Notes: generated from the sequence alone by a model not told the origin. DNA of 64,000 nucleotides from an uncultured Sphingomonas sp. (GCF_937871615.1 NZ_CALMPA010000045.1:1-64000), one strand, 5' to 3'. Shown: positions 26,161 to 35,934, numbered from the stretch's first letter. A program made the numbers and translations.

Positions 26161-26652
26161 GTGAAACCAGCTATCCTTTTCGCAATCACCCAGTTCCTCG
26201 TCACCGCGCTCGCGCTCTTACGAGGTGGTGGACCGGAACGCTCGGCGGCGGCGATGCTAATCGTGGCCGGCCTGGCAACCATGGCGGTGGCCTCTGGCGG
26301 CAGTTACCATTTCAGCGCACTGAACTGGTCGCTATTCTGGATTGACGTCGGGTTGTTCGGTTGTCTCGCGGGATTGGCGCTCGTCGCCGATCGTTTTTGG
26401 CCAATGTGGCTTGCAGCATTGCAACTCGTCGCTGTCGCAAGCCATGGCATTCGCGCGTACGATCCAACGTTACCGCCATTGGGATATTGGTTAATTGCAG
26501 GGAAGATCGCCTACCCGATGCTGATGGTGCTGCTGCTTGGCACACTGCGACACCGTCAGCGGAAATTCCGGGGGTTCCCGGAATATTCATGGACCATCCA
26601 AAGGATGAAACATGACAAGCGAAACTATCCATCGCCTCCCGATATTCAGTGA
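26161..26652 (+). CDS. hypothetical membrane protein
   Basis: A 163-residue protein from GTG 26161 with about five hydrophobic segments (ILFAITQFLVTALALL, AAAMLIVAGLATMAV, LFWIDVGLFGCLAGLALVA, MWLAALQLVAVAS, LMVLLLGTL) and a basic C-terminal tail. No family is recognised. Its end overlaps the RadC-like gene by 41 bases in another frame, so the last residues may be fortuitous or the pair is translationally coupled. Confidence 0.6.
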   Translation: MKPAILFAITQFLVTALALLRGGGPERSAAAMLIVAGLATMAVASGGSYHFSALNWSLFWIDVGLFGCLAGLALVADRFWPMWLAALQLVAVASHGIRAYDPTLPPLGYWLIAGKIAYPMLMVLLLGTLRHRQRKFRGFPEYSWTIQRMKHDKRNYPSPPDIQ

Positions 26653-27310
26653 CATTTCCGCAGGTGCGGAGGCGATTTTGCCGTCCGTGATCCCGACAAA
26701 ATCCGGATCGGAATGCGTAACGCATCTTTCGGCGCTACTCGCTGCTGCCCGCATCGACGACGCCGACGTTATTGCGCAACGCTTGGTGGAAGAGTTTGGC
26801 TCGCTTGGCGCGGTGATGGCGGGATCTCATGCGCGGCAGCTCAGAGTCGCAAAATGCGACAAAGCCGTATCTATCATTCGACAAATAAATTCCGCATTTC
26901 GCCATGCGCTAAAAGCGGAAATATACCTAAATCCCGTTGTTTCAAATACCGAATCTCTTCGTGACTACCTGTTTATACAGATGGCTTTCGAAAAATCGGA
27001 ACATATAAGATTGCTATATCTTAATGGCGGAGATCGTGTAGTTCGTGATGAAATAGAAAATAGAGGATCTATCGATTCCGTTGAATTTCATGTTCGAGAA
27101 ATTATTGTTCGCGCCCTAGAGCTGGGGGCATCCAAGATCATCGTTGTCCACAATCATCCATCTGGCGATCCTCGACCAGGCCGCAATGATATTTCTCGAA
27201 CAAATTGCCTAATTGACGCCTGTCGCCCGCTTGGAATTCATGTGGTCGATCATCTGATCGTTGGCCGGCTTGGGGTAAGAAGTCTACGGGAGAGTGGTGC
27301 GATCCGATAA
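26612..27310 (+). CDS. RadC-like JAB-domain protein
   Basis: A 232-residue protein. The C-terminal about 125 residues are a JAB/MPN domain of the RadC family: SEHIRLLYLNGGDRVV, VREIIVRALELGASKIIVVH, then HNHPSGDPRPGRND, whose His-x-His and Asp form the metal site. The usual Ser between Pro and Asp (xPSxxD) is Gly here. Residues 30-100 hold a helix-hairpin-helix-like segment (RLVEEFGSLGAVMAG). Despite the name RadC, no repair role is established. The DNA from about 26870 to 27120 is clearly AT-richer than its neighbours, suggesting transfer. Confidence 0.82.
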   Translation: MTSETIHRLPIFSDISAGAEAILPSVIPTKSGSECVTHLSALLAAARIDDADVIAQRLVEEFGSLGAVMAGSHARQLRVAKCDKAVSIIRQINSAFRHALKAEIYLNPVVSNTESLRDYLFIQMAFEKSEHIRLLYLNGGDRVVRDEIENRGSIDSVEFHVREIIVRALELGASKIIVVHNHPSGDPRPGRNDISRTNCLIDACRPLGIHVVDHLIVGRLGVRSLRESGAIR

Positions 27311-27335
27311 TAGGTGCTTTCGTTTCCGGGGCTCA

Positions 27336-27362
27336 GCGCCCGGCGCGGTGAAGACCGGGCGC
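27336..27362 (+). terminator. GC-rich stem-loop downstream of the RadC-like gene
   Basis: GCGCCCGG and CCGGGCGC form a perfect 8-bp stem with an 11-base loop, 25 bp beyond the stop. No T-run follows, so its efficiency as a terminator is uncertain. Confidence 0.4.
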
Positions 27363-27530
27363 GCTGCTCGGCGGCGGATTTGCATCGCGACCGAATTGAC
27401 GGGCGAACGACCACTCTTGGCTAAAGCGGACGTTCCATTGCCGCACCGAATAGGCAGGTTTGTCCCCAACTTCTGACCTTCCGAGTGGCCCCGACCGCTC
27501 CTGAATGTATGGCAAGTTTTGATGCGTGCG

Positions 27531-27569
27531 CTTGGCGCCGAGAACGGCGGCTATGTTGGCGGCAGCCGC
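27531..27569. repeat. dispersed intergenic repeat, copy A
   Basis: Shares CGCCG.GAACGGCGG and ATGTTGGCGG.AGCCG with the copy at 29441-29479 with only a few mismatches. Neither copy is coding. Confidence 0.55.
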
Positions 27570-27749
27570 GTTTGCGTCCGGTGTGATTCATGCGCGGCTC
27601 CCTGGGCATTGACATAGGCGTGCGTTGTTGCGTGCCGATCCGATCGCCGACAGCGATCACTCCATCCGTGGACCGCAAACCGTGAAGGGCGTATGCTAGG
27701 CCGGTACCAATCATAGTCTTGGCGCGACCCTTTACGAAGGGAGTAAGCG

Positions 27750-28676
27750 ATGAAGTCCGGCAGTGCGATCCCGCCCCTGATTTTTTTCATCATCTTAGCC
27801 GCAGGGTTGGCTGTTGCCGGCGCCCAGGTCGGCTCATCGATCTCCGGCGCCGCGGGGATCGCCGTCATCTCGTTCATCTTGGCGAGCCTTGCCGGGCTGG
27901 CGATCAAGGTTCCCAACCAGTGGGAACGGCTGATCGTGCTGCGCCTGGGCAAGTTTCTGGCGATGAAGGGGCCGGGGCTATGCTTCATCATCCCGATCGT
28001 CGATACGGTCGTCTATTGGATCGATGTCCGCGTGATCACGACCTCCTTCAACGCGGAAAAGACGCTGACCAAAGATACCGTACCGGTCGATGTCGACGCC
28101 GTGCTTTTCTGGAAGGTGATCGACCCCGAGAAAGCGGCGCTTGCCGTCGCCGACTATCAATCGGCCATCAGTTGGGCGTCGCAGACTGCGCTGAGAGACG
28201 TCATTGGCAAGACGATCCTATCGGACATGCTGGAAGGCCGGGACAAGATCAGCGGCGAATTGCAGCGGATCATTGATGCGCGCACGGCTCCCTGGGGGAT
28301 CAACGTCATCGCGGTCGAGGTCAAGGACGTGTTGATCCCGCCAGCGCTGGAGGACGCCATGTCCATGCAGGCGCAGGCCGAGCGCGAACGCCAGGCACGC
28401 GTCATTCTGGGCGATTCGGAACGGCAGGTTGCGGAGAAGTTCGAGCAGGCCGCCAAGAGCTATGTCGATAATCCGACGGCGCTTCACTTGCGCGCTATGA
28501 ACATGCTCTACGAGGGACTGAAACAGAATTCTACGATCGTCCTTGTCCCTAGCACCGCGTTAGATTCCATGCAGTTGGGCGGTGTCATGGGGACAACCGC
28601 GATGGCCGCGGTTCAGGCCGAGGGAAAAACCGCAAGTCGCGCCACGCGCCCCTGGACTGACGCTGCTCACCGGTAA
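27750..28676 (+). CDS. slipin-family SPFH-domain membrane protein
   Basis: A 308-residue stomatin/slipin protein. An N-terminal hydrophobic hairpin (about 10-55: IPPLIFFIILAAGLAVAG and AVISFILASLAGLAI) anchors it; the SPFH domain follows with VPNQWERLIVLRLGKFL, GPGLCFIIPIVD, DVDAVLFWKVIDPEKAAL and IDARTAPWGINVIAVEVKDV, then a coiled-coil segment (MSMQAQAERERQARVI). Slipins form oligomeric membrane microdomain scaffolds, often paired with an NfeD protease; no nfeD is next to it here. ATG 27750 has GAAGGGAG upstream. Confidence 0.92.
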   Translation: MKSGSAIPPLIFFIILAAGLAVAGAQVGSSISGAAGIAVISFILASLAGLAIKVPNQWERLIVLRLGKFLAMKGPGLCFIIPIVDTVVYWIDVRVITTSFNAEKTLTKDTVPVDVDAVLFWKVIDPEKAALAVADYQSAISWASQTALRDVIGKTILSDMLEGRDKISGELQRIIDARTAPWGINVIAVEVKDVLIPPALEDAMSMQAQAERERQARVILGDSERQVAEKFEQAAKSYVDNPTALHLRAMNMLYEGLKQNSTIVLVPSTALDSMQLGGVMGTTAMAAVQAEGKTASRATRPWTDAAHR

Positions 28677-28710
28677 CTAAATGACAGCTACCGAAACGCT
28701 GAACCCGGGT

Positions 28711-28739
28711 CGGGAATGCAACTCTGTTGGCGGAAGCCG
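28711..28739. repeat. dispersed intergenic repeat, partial copy C
   Basis: CGGGAATGCAACTCTGTTGG followed by CGGAAGCCG matches the right half of copies A and B (GTTGGCGG.AGCCG). Non-coding. Confidence 0.45.
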
Positions 28740-28852
28740 TCACCGCTGCGCTCACCTCGGAAGGCCAGCTATTCGACTTTTGCTTCCCGTAATCTGCCCG
28801 GAATCAGTCATTCGCGGGCTATAGGTCGGCCCCCGAGAGCCGCCACTTCCGG

Positions 28853-29707
<855 letters not shown>

Positions 29708-30499
29708 ATGCGCAGTTTCATCATCACCGCGGCAACCGTCGCAGCTCTTGCTGTTTCAGCTCCCGCACCAGCCTGGGGACCGATCGGACATCGGATCACC
29801 GGCGCGATCGCGGACGATAATCTCAGCGGTCTTACCCGCGCCAATGTCCGCTTGTTGATCGGTACGGAAACGCTGGCCGAAGCGTCGACCTGGCCCGATG
29901 ACATGCGCTCTGATCCAGCGGACTTCTGGCAAAAGACGGCAAGCCCGTGGCATTATGTCACGGTGCCTTCGGGCGACACCTACGAGCCATCACTTGCCCC
30001 TGCCGAAGGGGACGCGATAACGGCGCTGACCCGCTTCACCGCTGTCTTGCGCGATCCCAAGGCATCGGTGGAAGACAAGCGGCTCGCGCTGCGCTTCGTG
30101 GTCCATATCATCGGCGATCTGCATCAACCGCTTCATGCCGGGCGCCGCGACGATCGCGGTGGCAACGACACGCATGTCACCTTCTTCAACAAGCGGACCA
30201 ACCTGCATTCATTATGGGATTCAGGGCTGATCGAGCAGCGCAAGCTTTCCTACACGGAATATGCCGCCTTTCTCGCCCGCTCGACCACGCCAGAACAACT
30301 GATCGCATGGAGCGACCCGCGCCCGGGGACGTGGATTACCGAGAGCGTGCATTTGCGCGAGAAAATCTATCCCACCGACCCGAAACTTTCATGGAGCTAT
30401 GTATACCAGCACCAAGCTGAACTTGACGAACGGCTGAAACAGGCCGGCATCCGCATCGCTGCCTATCTGAACTGGTTGTTCGCGCCGAATACCAGATAG
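29708..30499 (+). CDS. secreted S1/P1-type nuclease
   Basis: A 263-residue zinc-dependent single-strand nuclease. ATG 29708 begins a signal peptide (IITAATVAALAVSAPAPA) and cleavage exposes the mature N-terminal Trp of WGPIGHRITG, whose amino group is a zinc ligand in this family. Further ligands sit in WPDDMRSD, HIIGDLHQPLHAG and GGNDTHV. Length fits the family (about 260-280). It would degrade RNA and ssDNA in the periplasm or outside and recover phosphate. The 19 upstream codons of the longer frame are not needed. Confidence 0.92.
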   Translation: MRSFIITAATVAALAVSAPAPAWGPIGHRITGAIADDNLSGLTRANVRLLIGTETLAEASTWPDDMRSDPADFWQKTASPWHYVTVPSGDTYEPSLAPAEGDAITALTRFTAVLRDPKASVEDKRLALRFVVHIIGDLHQPLHAGRRDDRGGNDTHVTFFNKRTNLHSLWDSGLIEQRKLSYTEYAAFLARSTTPEQLIAWSDPRPGTWITESVHLREKIYPTDPKLSWSYVYQHQAELDERLKQAGIRIAAYLNWLFAPNTR

Positions 30500-30507
30500 G
30501 CGAGAAA

Positions 30508-30609
30508 CTAGCCGGCCATGAGCCAGCTTGCGATCCCGCTGAGCAATGCGGCGATGACGATGATTGTCACCACCGCAAATTCCAGCTCGATCGCGTTGGG
30601 CCTTCGCAT
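30508..30609 (-). CDS. possible 33-residue single-TM membrane protein
   Basis: ATG at 30609 gives MRRPNAIELE followed by a hydrophobic helix (FAVVTIIVIAALLSGIAS) and the end WLMAG. Positive residues before the helix and a length spanning one membrane are typical of bacterial mini-membrane proteins. The ribosome site (CTGGAAA upstream) is weak and no homologue is recalled. It lies divergently from the 30653 gene. Confidence 0.4.
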   Translation of the reverse strand: MRRPNAIELEFAVVTIIVIAALLSGIASWLMAG

Positions 30610-30652
30610 TGGAAAACATTTCCAGAAAATGCTGGTGAAGGACAGCTAATTG

Positions 30653-30850
30653 ATGACATCCGAGCAGGAGCGATTGGCCGAAGCGCTGGCGATCGAGCGT
30701 ATTCATGGAGAGGGTGCGGCGCTTTACGTAGCCGAACGTATCGGTGCTCTTGTCGTTGCAGGCGAGGCAGATGGCGTGGAACGCTTTCGCGAGATTGCGG
30801 CAGTATTGGATAGATTGCAACGGCCGGGCAACTGCACACGTATCTGTTGA
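30653..30850 (+). CDS. small DUF6961-like protein
   Basis: A 65-residue soluble helical protein: MTSEQERLAEALAIERIHGE, ALYVAERIGALVVAGEADG, VERFREIAAVLDRL. This pattern recurs as a small conserved protein in sphingomonads (DUF6961). No function known. ATG 30653 is used in place of a TTG 3 bases earlier. Confidence 0.6.
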   Translation: MTSEQERLAEALAIERIHGEGAALYVAERIGALVVAGEADGVERFREIAAVLDRLQRPGNCTRIC

Positions 30851-30905
30851 TCTGCTTCGGCGAGACGATAATCTCGCTTCTTCCCCGGAATAGCGGGGCA
30901 AGGAG

Positions 30906-31112
30906 ATGGATATGCGTTCGATCGTCGCCGCTTTTGTTGCCGTTACGCTTGTTGCCGCAGGTGCGCCTGCCCTCGCCGCGCCGTGCAAGGACGCCAAGAC
31001 GGGAAAATTCGTCAAATGCCCGACCACGCCGGTAGCCAAGGCAACAAAATGTCGTGACGCCAAGGGTAAGTTCGCCAAATGCAGCGCACCTGGCGCCAAG
31101 CCGGTGAAATAA
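30906..31112 (+). CDS. small secreted Cys/Lys-rich protein
   Basis: A 68-residue precursor. Signal peptide MRSIVAAFVAVTLVAAGAPA with Ala-x-Ala cleavage near ALAAP; the mature about 43 residues have two similar halves, CKDAKTGKFVKC and CRDAKGKFAKC, each with a Cys pair, and a Lys-rich tail. Probably a periplasmic protein with two disulfides. ATG 30906 is preceded by CAAGGAGA, a strong ribosome site. Confidence 0.65.
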   Translation: MDMRSIVAAFVAVTLVAAGAPALAAPCKDAKTGKFVKCPTTPVAKATKCRDAKGKFAKCSAPGAKPVK

Positions 31113-31297
31113 CCCTGGGCCGGGGAGCGGGCCGTTGCGGAACGCAGGCCCCTTCCCTTTCCCGACGCACGCAGATTGCGCCGAATTTCACGTTGCCAGT
31201 GAAAAATGTCGAGAGATCACCGCGATAACAACAGGTCAGGATTACACATCTGCCCCCTGCTCGTTCGTGGCTGTGCAACCTTTTCGTTTCAACGGCG

Positions 31298-31516
31298 ATG
31301 CAGGAGCAGATCCAGATGGTAAACGACCCCGATGTAACGCCGGTAGCGCGTTGGGAATTCCGGGCGCTGGCGATCATGCTGGTCGCGACCCATGGTGATC
31401 TCGCGCAACAATATGCCGAACAGCAGCTCGCGGATGCAGAACGCAACGGTCATGCTGGTGAGCGTGTCACCTGGCGCGAGGTTCTGGCGCAATTACCCCT
31501 TACGAAACCATCGTAG
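31298..31516 (+). CDS. conserved hypothetical small protein
   Basis: A 72-residue acidic helical protein (VARWEFRALAIMLVATHGDL, AQQYAEQQLADAERNGHAGE, VTWREVLAQLP). The layout (Ala-rich helix, then ERVTW and a helical end) resembles small sphingomonad proteins of unknown role. ATG 31298; ATG 31316 is possible. Confidence 0.5.
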   Translation: MQEQIQMVNDPDVTPVARWEFRALAIMLVATHGDLAQQYAEQQLADAERNGHAGERVTWREVLAQLPLTKPS

Positions 31517-31662
31517 CGGTATCCCTTACACTTTGAAATTGATGACGAGCGCTGGGTCGACAGCACCCACCGATAATCTTTGACGATCAGTATCATGCAG
31601 CGCACACTTCCGCCCGCACGCCACGGGCGCGTGACATGGATGGATCGAAGGGGAAATAACTC

Positions 31663-32217
31663 ATGGTCAAGAAATGGATGTTCGCCGCCGGCTTCATCGT
31701 CGCAATGGCCGCAGCGGTGCCGGCATCGGCACAAGCGGCCCGTCATTATGATTGCACCAAAGCCGGCAATGCCAACAAGGCGGCGTGTAAGGGAACAGTG
31801 GCTGCCGCACCCGCGAAACCAGCGGCCGCAGCGGCATCCGCAACGCAGCGGAACTATGACTGCACCAAGGCGGGAAATGCCAATAAGGCGGCCTGCAAGG
31901 GGACGGTCGCTGCCGCAGCCCCCGCGAGCCGCGCACCAGCTGCCGCCCGCAATTACGATTGCAGCAAGGCCGGCAACGCGAACAAGGCGGCGTGCAAGAG
32001 TGCGGCAACTGCTGCTCCCGCGACGACGCGGGCACCCGCTCCTGCTGCTCCGCGCGCAGCACCGCAGTCAGCGCCGAAGGCCGCAGCCATTGGCCAGAAC
32101 ACTAATCCGGGCGGCCCGAACGGCGCCACCGCGCAATGCCGCGACAACACCTATAGCCATTCGGCACATCGCTCGGGCACCTGCGCCGGTCATGGCGGCG
32201 TCGCCAAATGGTATTAA
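31663..32217 (+). CDS. secreted repeat protein with DUF3761 C-terminus
   Basis: A 184-residue protein. Signal peptide (FAAGFIVAMAAAVPASAQA) is followed by three near-identical units, YDCTKAGNANKAACKGTVAA, YDCTKAGNANKAACKGTVAA and YDCSKAGNANKAACKSAAT, separated by Ala/Pro linkers, then a C-terminal DUF3761 domain (CRDNTYSHSAHRSGTCAGHG, GVAKWY). Each repeat has two Cys, likely one disulfide each. Exported; function unknown. Followed by a strong hairpin at 32241. Confidence 0.8.
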   Translation: MVKKWMFAAGFIVAMAAAVPASAQAARHYDCTKAGNANKAACKGTVAAAPAKPAAAAASATQRNYDCTKAGNANKAACKGTVAAAAPASRAPAAARNYDCSKAGNANKAACKSAATAAPATTRAPAPAAPRAAPQSAPKAAAIGQNTNPGGPNGATAQCRDNTYSHSAHRSGTCAGHGGVAKWY

Positions 32218-32790
32218 TCGGACACTGAGACATGTTGCTTGAACACCGCCGCGCTTCGGCGCGGCGGTGTTCGGCCTATACCTTGAATTATGAGACCGGC
32301 TCACCCGGCGTTACCGGAGTGATCGCCCGTCGTCGTCCACGGCTGCTATGGTGGACCGGACTCTCGACGTCCTGGAAGCCGTGACTTGCTTGGTCTGGTG
32401 GCGATGTGTCTGCATGAACCTGAGCATATCGAACTGTGCGCCTGCGCTAACAGAGAAATCCAATAATGACAGCTGTCGGGTTTTCGGTCTTTGGCATCGA
32501 ATGACTGCTGTCGGGCGCGTTGCTGCCCGGCAGCTGCCGAACTCGGGAATGACCGGTTCCGGCATGAGCCGACCTTCCCGGGGCGGCATCGAAACGGCAA
32601 TAGCTGGTCGCGAACCGCCGATCGGAATAGCCGAACCGGATCGTCCGCTGTTATCTATGCACCGCCGAAACCGACCGCCAGCACCGGATGGGCCGTTGTC
32701 ACCCCAGAAGCGGACCTTGACGCGCCGCTTAGAAGCAGACACTCATCTTCAGGCGTTCTCCGTCGCGCTCAGGCGGGACCGTTGTGACGA
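32218..32790. other. 570-bp gene-free region
   Basis: Holds the terminator at 32241-32272; the remainder, especially 32545-32720, resembles the decayed GC-rich intergenic repeats seen elsewhere (for example GGAATGACCGGTTCC). Open frames here lack family features. Confidence 0.5.
32241..32272 (+). terminator. strong stem-loop terminator after the DUF3761 gene
   Basis: GAACACCGCCGCGC and its exact complement GCGCGGCGGTGTTC form a 14-bp perfect stem closed by TTCG. The stable UUCG loop is typical of terminators or mRNA stabilisers; no clear T-run follows. Confidence 0.65.
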
Positions 32791-33762
32791 TCAGCCGCGC
32801 GACCGGTTCAGGATGCGGGCCAGTCCGATCTTCGAATGGACGTCGAGCTTGAGGTAGACCGACGAGAGTTGGTTGCGGACCGTCGAGGCGCTGACGCCCG
32901 CCTGGGTCGCGATGTCGCGCTGGGTCATGCCGCCGGCGTAGAGGCGGGCGACTCGCGTCTCGGCCGGGGTGAGGCCGAACGTCCCGGCGCGAGTGGCGAC
33001 GGCGAAGAGAAGACGCCCGTTCGCGGCCTGGACCGTGAATTCATAGTCGCCGAGGACCACGGCGGCGCGCGCGCCGTTCAGCAGCGGGTCGAATGCCGGC
33101 GGCAGCTTCGGCCCCCGCCAAGCTGGAGCGACCGCGCGGATGGCGATGCGGAAGTCCTCGCCGGCCGCTTGAATGACGCCTTGATCGCTCGCCACGGCAT
33201 AGCCGTCGCGGTCGTGGAAGCCAGCTGCGGTGCCGCTTGCCGCGACCCGATAGTGATGCGCGATCTGACATTGCCCCCACGCCACCACCAGGTGCGGTGA
33301 GAGGTATTCAAGGAGGGCGCTGTCATCCGCGGTGAAGGCGCGTTGAGAATCCGCCCGAAACAGGAAGACCATGTCTCCGACGTCGGTGACCTCGTCGCGC
33401 TCTACGATTCCAAGCGCGTGCTCGATGCCGGCCGGCTTCGAGAACCCAAGATAGATTTCGATGTCGTGGTAGCGTTCCAGCGGCATCACGTCTTCGTTGC
33501 GCAGCGCCCGGCCCGGGTTCGCGACGGCTGCCGATCGGACAAAGTCGTGGGCCTGCCATTTCGCTGCATAGGTCATCAGCGTGTCGAAGGACAAGTCGAC
33601 AGAGCTAAGGCTGAAAAGCTCGTTGGTGGAATGGACGCCAGAACCCCACACACCAGCGTCGAACGGCAATACCAACTGGAGACGGCGCAGCGTTGCTTCC
33701 TTAAACGTCTCGAACGACAGGGTGAAGATGCCGCGATAAACGTCGGCGACCGCGGCTTGCAC
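32791..33762 (-). CDS. LuxR-type HTH transcriptional regulator
   Basis: A 323-residue protein. The C-terminal about 60 residues are a LuxR HTH: FGLTPAETRVARLYAGGMTQ, RDIATQAGVSASTVRNQLSS, YLKLDVHSKIGLARIL. The N-terminal about 250 residues are a GAF/PAS-like sensory part (LQLVLPFDAGVWGSG, DVGDMVFLFRADSQRAFT) common in orphan LuxR regulators of sphingomonads. Ligand unknown. Monocistronic on the minus strand. Confidence 0.85.
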   Translation of the reverse strand: MQAAVADVYRGIFTLSFETFKEATLRRLQLVLPFDAGVWGSGVHSTNELFSLSSVDLSFDTLMTYAAKWQAHDFVRSAAVANPGRALRNEDVMPLERYHDIEIYLGFSKPAGIEHALGIVERDEVTDVGDMVFLFRADSQRAFTADDSALLEYLSPHLVVAWGQCQIAHHYRVAASGTAAGFHDRDGYAVASDQGVIQAAGEDFRIAIRAVAPAWRGPKLPPAFDPLLNGARAAVVLGDYEFTVQAANGRLLFAVATRAGTFGLTPAETRVARLYAGGMTQRDIATQAGVSASTVRNQLSSVYLKLDVHSKIGLARILNRSRG

Positions 33763-33886
33763 CGACCTCGGGACGCTAAGTGTGCATCAGCTTCGACGTT
33801 AGGCGCCGATCGGCACGAATAACCCACTAAATTCAAAGAACATCGAGGGCCAACATTGGTATCCAATTTACACCCTGCTGGCTGCG

Positions 33887-34480
33887 TCACTTCGGCGTGT
33901 CGGATGGATGTGGGTCGACGGGTTGGCGAAGAAGCCGACTCCAGTCGAGTTGTGCGAACAGGATGACCACACCGATCATGCCGATCTGAAGCGCGATGCC
34001 CCATGGGCTCTTCAGCGTGTTTACGAACGAATCGCCGAGGCTAGTGCCGCGTAACCCTTTGGCGGTCGCCGCGTAAATCGAATAAGAGACAAGACGGCCC
34101 GCGAAGAAAGCGGCGGTGAAGTGACGTAATCGCATTTTCGCCAGCCCCGCTGCGGCGAACAATTGTGCCGACGGCAAGGGGGACAGAGCGAACAGGCCGA
34201 GCCCGATGATTATATTGCGCGGCCGCGCTTCCAGCGCCTGGCGGGCAGCGCGGAGGTTTCGCTTCTGCTTTTCCGGCAGGCGGCCGCCGAGGAAGCGGAA
34301 GCCATATGCGAGCAACAGCCGCCCAATGGCGGCGGCAAACGCGCTGACGATGACGATCAGTGCGATCGGCAGATCACTGTTCAGACCATAAAAGACGATG
34401 ATCGACCAAGTGGGCGGCCCAAAAGCGGGTAGGAGATTAACGCCCAGAACAATCAGGAACAGGATCAGGAAGGGGGCCAT
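33887..34480 (-). CDS. membrane protein, DedA/VTT-like
   Basis: A 197-residue inner-membrane protein with four to five TM segments (FLILFLIVLGVNLLPAFG, IALIVIVSAFAAAIGRLLLA, IIIGLGLFALSPLPSAQLFA, IALQIGMIGVVILFAQ). The re-entrant SPLPSAQLFAAAGLAKMR segment with its Pro and following RxxF is reminiscent of VTT/DedA proteins, but similarity is weak. ATG 34480 starts at the first TM; an in-frame ATG at 34549 adds 23 hydrophilic residues. Confidence 0.6.
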   Translation of the reverse strand: MAPFLILFLIVLGVNLLPAFGPPTWSIIVFYGLNSDLPIALIVIVSAFAAAIGRLLLAYGFRFLGGRLPEKQKRNLRAARQALEARPRNIIIGLGLFALSPLPSAQLFAAAGLAKMRLRHFTAAFFAGRLVSYSIYAATAKGLRGTSLGDSFVNTLKSPWGIALQIGMIGVVILFAQLDWSRLLRQPVDPHPSDTPK

Positions 34481-34905
34481 GATCCGGCTAGAATCCGAAA
34501 TCCCGGCCATTTCAAGTCCTGAAGCCGGCCGGTGCCGATCCCAAGGCACACCCCTTTGATGTCATGGCCTCCTTTCTCAAAGGAAGGAGAGAACGCCTGT
34601 CTAACCCAACGTCAAAAAGCGATCGCTGCGGCACCTGGGTGACGGGGATTGACGCCGCCGAGGAATAGCCGCGATCGATCATGATCGACTGGGCGCTGCC
34701 CCTCGTTTCGTCCGATATGTTGGGGTGCCGCATCCGCTCGAGGAGGGCGCGTGTCGGGAAAGCCACGATCTTGATCGTTCCATATAGCTGTACGCGCGCG
34801 TGTTACGAACGTCGGCTATCGGGATCACGATTTCACGAGCCAAACGACCGCAATCAGGGCGCGTAGCCGTCGGGCTGTTGACGCCCTGCAATTCAGGCCA
34901 TTTCG
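34481..34905. other. 425-bp spacer
   Basis: No supported gene. It separates the VTT-like membrane protein and the acetyltransferase, both on the minus strand, and includes the unlikely N-terminal extension of the former. Confidence 0.4.
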
Positions 34906-35436
34906 CTACCACGAGTTTGTTACCGCAACCGGTCGTTCAGCAACCCAGACAAGACCGGACCAGTCGCCCCTTGGATAGCGAGCAGTAAAATCACGACGCG
35001 GATCCCTTCTTAGGCCCAAGCGACGCATCACGTTCTGCGACCGCAAGTTATCTATGGCTGTGTACGAGACGATTTCCGGCACATCGAGGACCGACCAAGC
35101 ATGACACAGCGCCCGCCGCGCGCTTTGGGTCGCCAAACCCTTGCCCCACGCATCACGACGGAATCTCCATCCAATTTCATGGTGGACACCGAGCGGATGA
35201 TCGGCATCGCGGCGGGTCATTATCCCAGCGTAGCCAAGAAAGGCTCCGACACAATCGACTACAGCCCGTGACACGCCGTCGGTTTTCCAAGCGTTACGAT
35301 ATCGATCGAATTTCTCTCTGCTACCATCCCTCGTAAACGGACCGCCGAGGTCAGCCATTACATCGGGATCGCTTTGCATCTCCGCGAAGCTATTCCAGTG
35401 CTCTTCCGCCCATTGTCGCAGCTCAAACATCTTCAT
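34906..35436 (-). CDS. GNAT-family N-acetyltransferase
   Basis: A 176-residue RimJ/RimL-like acetyltransferase: LGYAGIMTRRD strand, EIGWRFRRDAWGKGLATQSA containing the acetyl-CoA loop R-x-x-W-G-K-G-L-A, then VSYTAIDNLRSQNVMRRLGL typical of N-terminal or aminoglycoside-like GNATs. It probably acetylates a protein N-terminus or small amine; the substrate cannot be deduced. Monocistronic. Confidence 0.9.
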   Translation of the reverse strand: MKMFELRQWAEEHWNSFAEMQSDPDVMADLGGPFTRDGSREKFDRYRNAWKTDGVSRAVVDCVGAFLGYAGIMTRRDADHPLGVHHEIGWRFRRDAWGKGLATQSARRALCHAWSVLDVPEIVSYTAIDNLRSQNVMRRLGLRRDPRRDFTARYPRGDWSGLVWVAERPVAVTNSW

Positions 35437-35934
35437 GCGTCACGCATCAGAATGATGATGACAGCTTAGTTCATGCGCCGCAACGAGAGCTGCCTTCCTG
35501 CTCCCCACCCCCGTCCGGCCGGCAGGACGGCGCGTTTCCTTGGCTGATCAAACGGCGGGTTTCGGGATCAGCGGCACCCCGGTGGAACGGCGACAATTAG
35601 GGCGCTTTCCAGCCGGACCGCTTTCTGAGCCCAGTCTGTCGGCAGTCGACCAACTTAAGCCGTTCCCATGAGCGGGTGGGAACGACCGCTCGGGCCGAAA
35701 GCGGCCATTGGCACCCCTAATCGTCCATCGGCGGTAGCGCCCTGAAATCGTGATTCCGAGCTGGCGGCTCCCCGTCCAACAGCCGACATACGGCTTGTGC
35801 CCAGAAGAGGAATTTACGATTGGCAGCAAATGCTAGGAATCTAAGGTTTTCTGCGAGCGCGGACACGCTTGTACTCTGCTTTGTACAAGGTGAAATAAAG
35901 CTCGCCGTATGGCCGCTGAGGCAGGCCAGCGCTT
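35437..35934. other. 500-bp gene-free region with decayed repeat
   Basis: No supported gene. At 35660-35730 a decayed sphingomonad-type repeat includes GTTCCCATGAGCGGGTGGGAAC, which can form a 7-bp hairpin, and CGAAAGCGGCCATTGG. Confidence 0.5.

Larger units (their letters stand above)
27311..27749. other. 440-bp gene-free region with hairpin and repeat
   Basis: Contains a GC-rich hairpin just after the RadC-like gene (27336-27362) and one copy of a decayed intergenic repeat (27531-27569). No supported coding frame in either direction. Confidence 0.5.

Noticed and set aside
34679-34912. 77-residue minus-strand frame upstream of the membrane protein
   Set aside because: No motif; the opposite strand is open as well.
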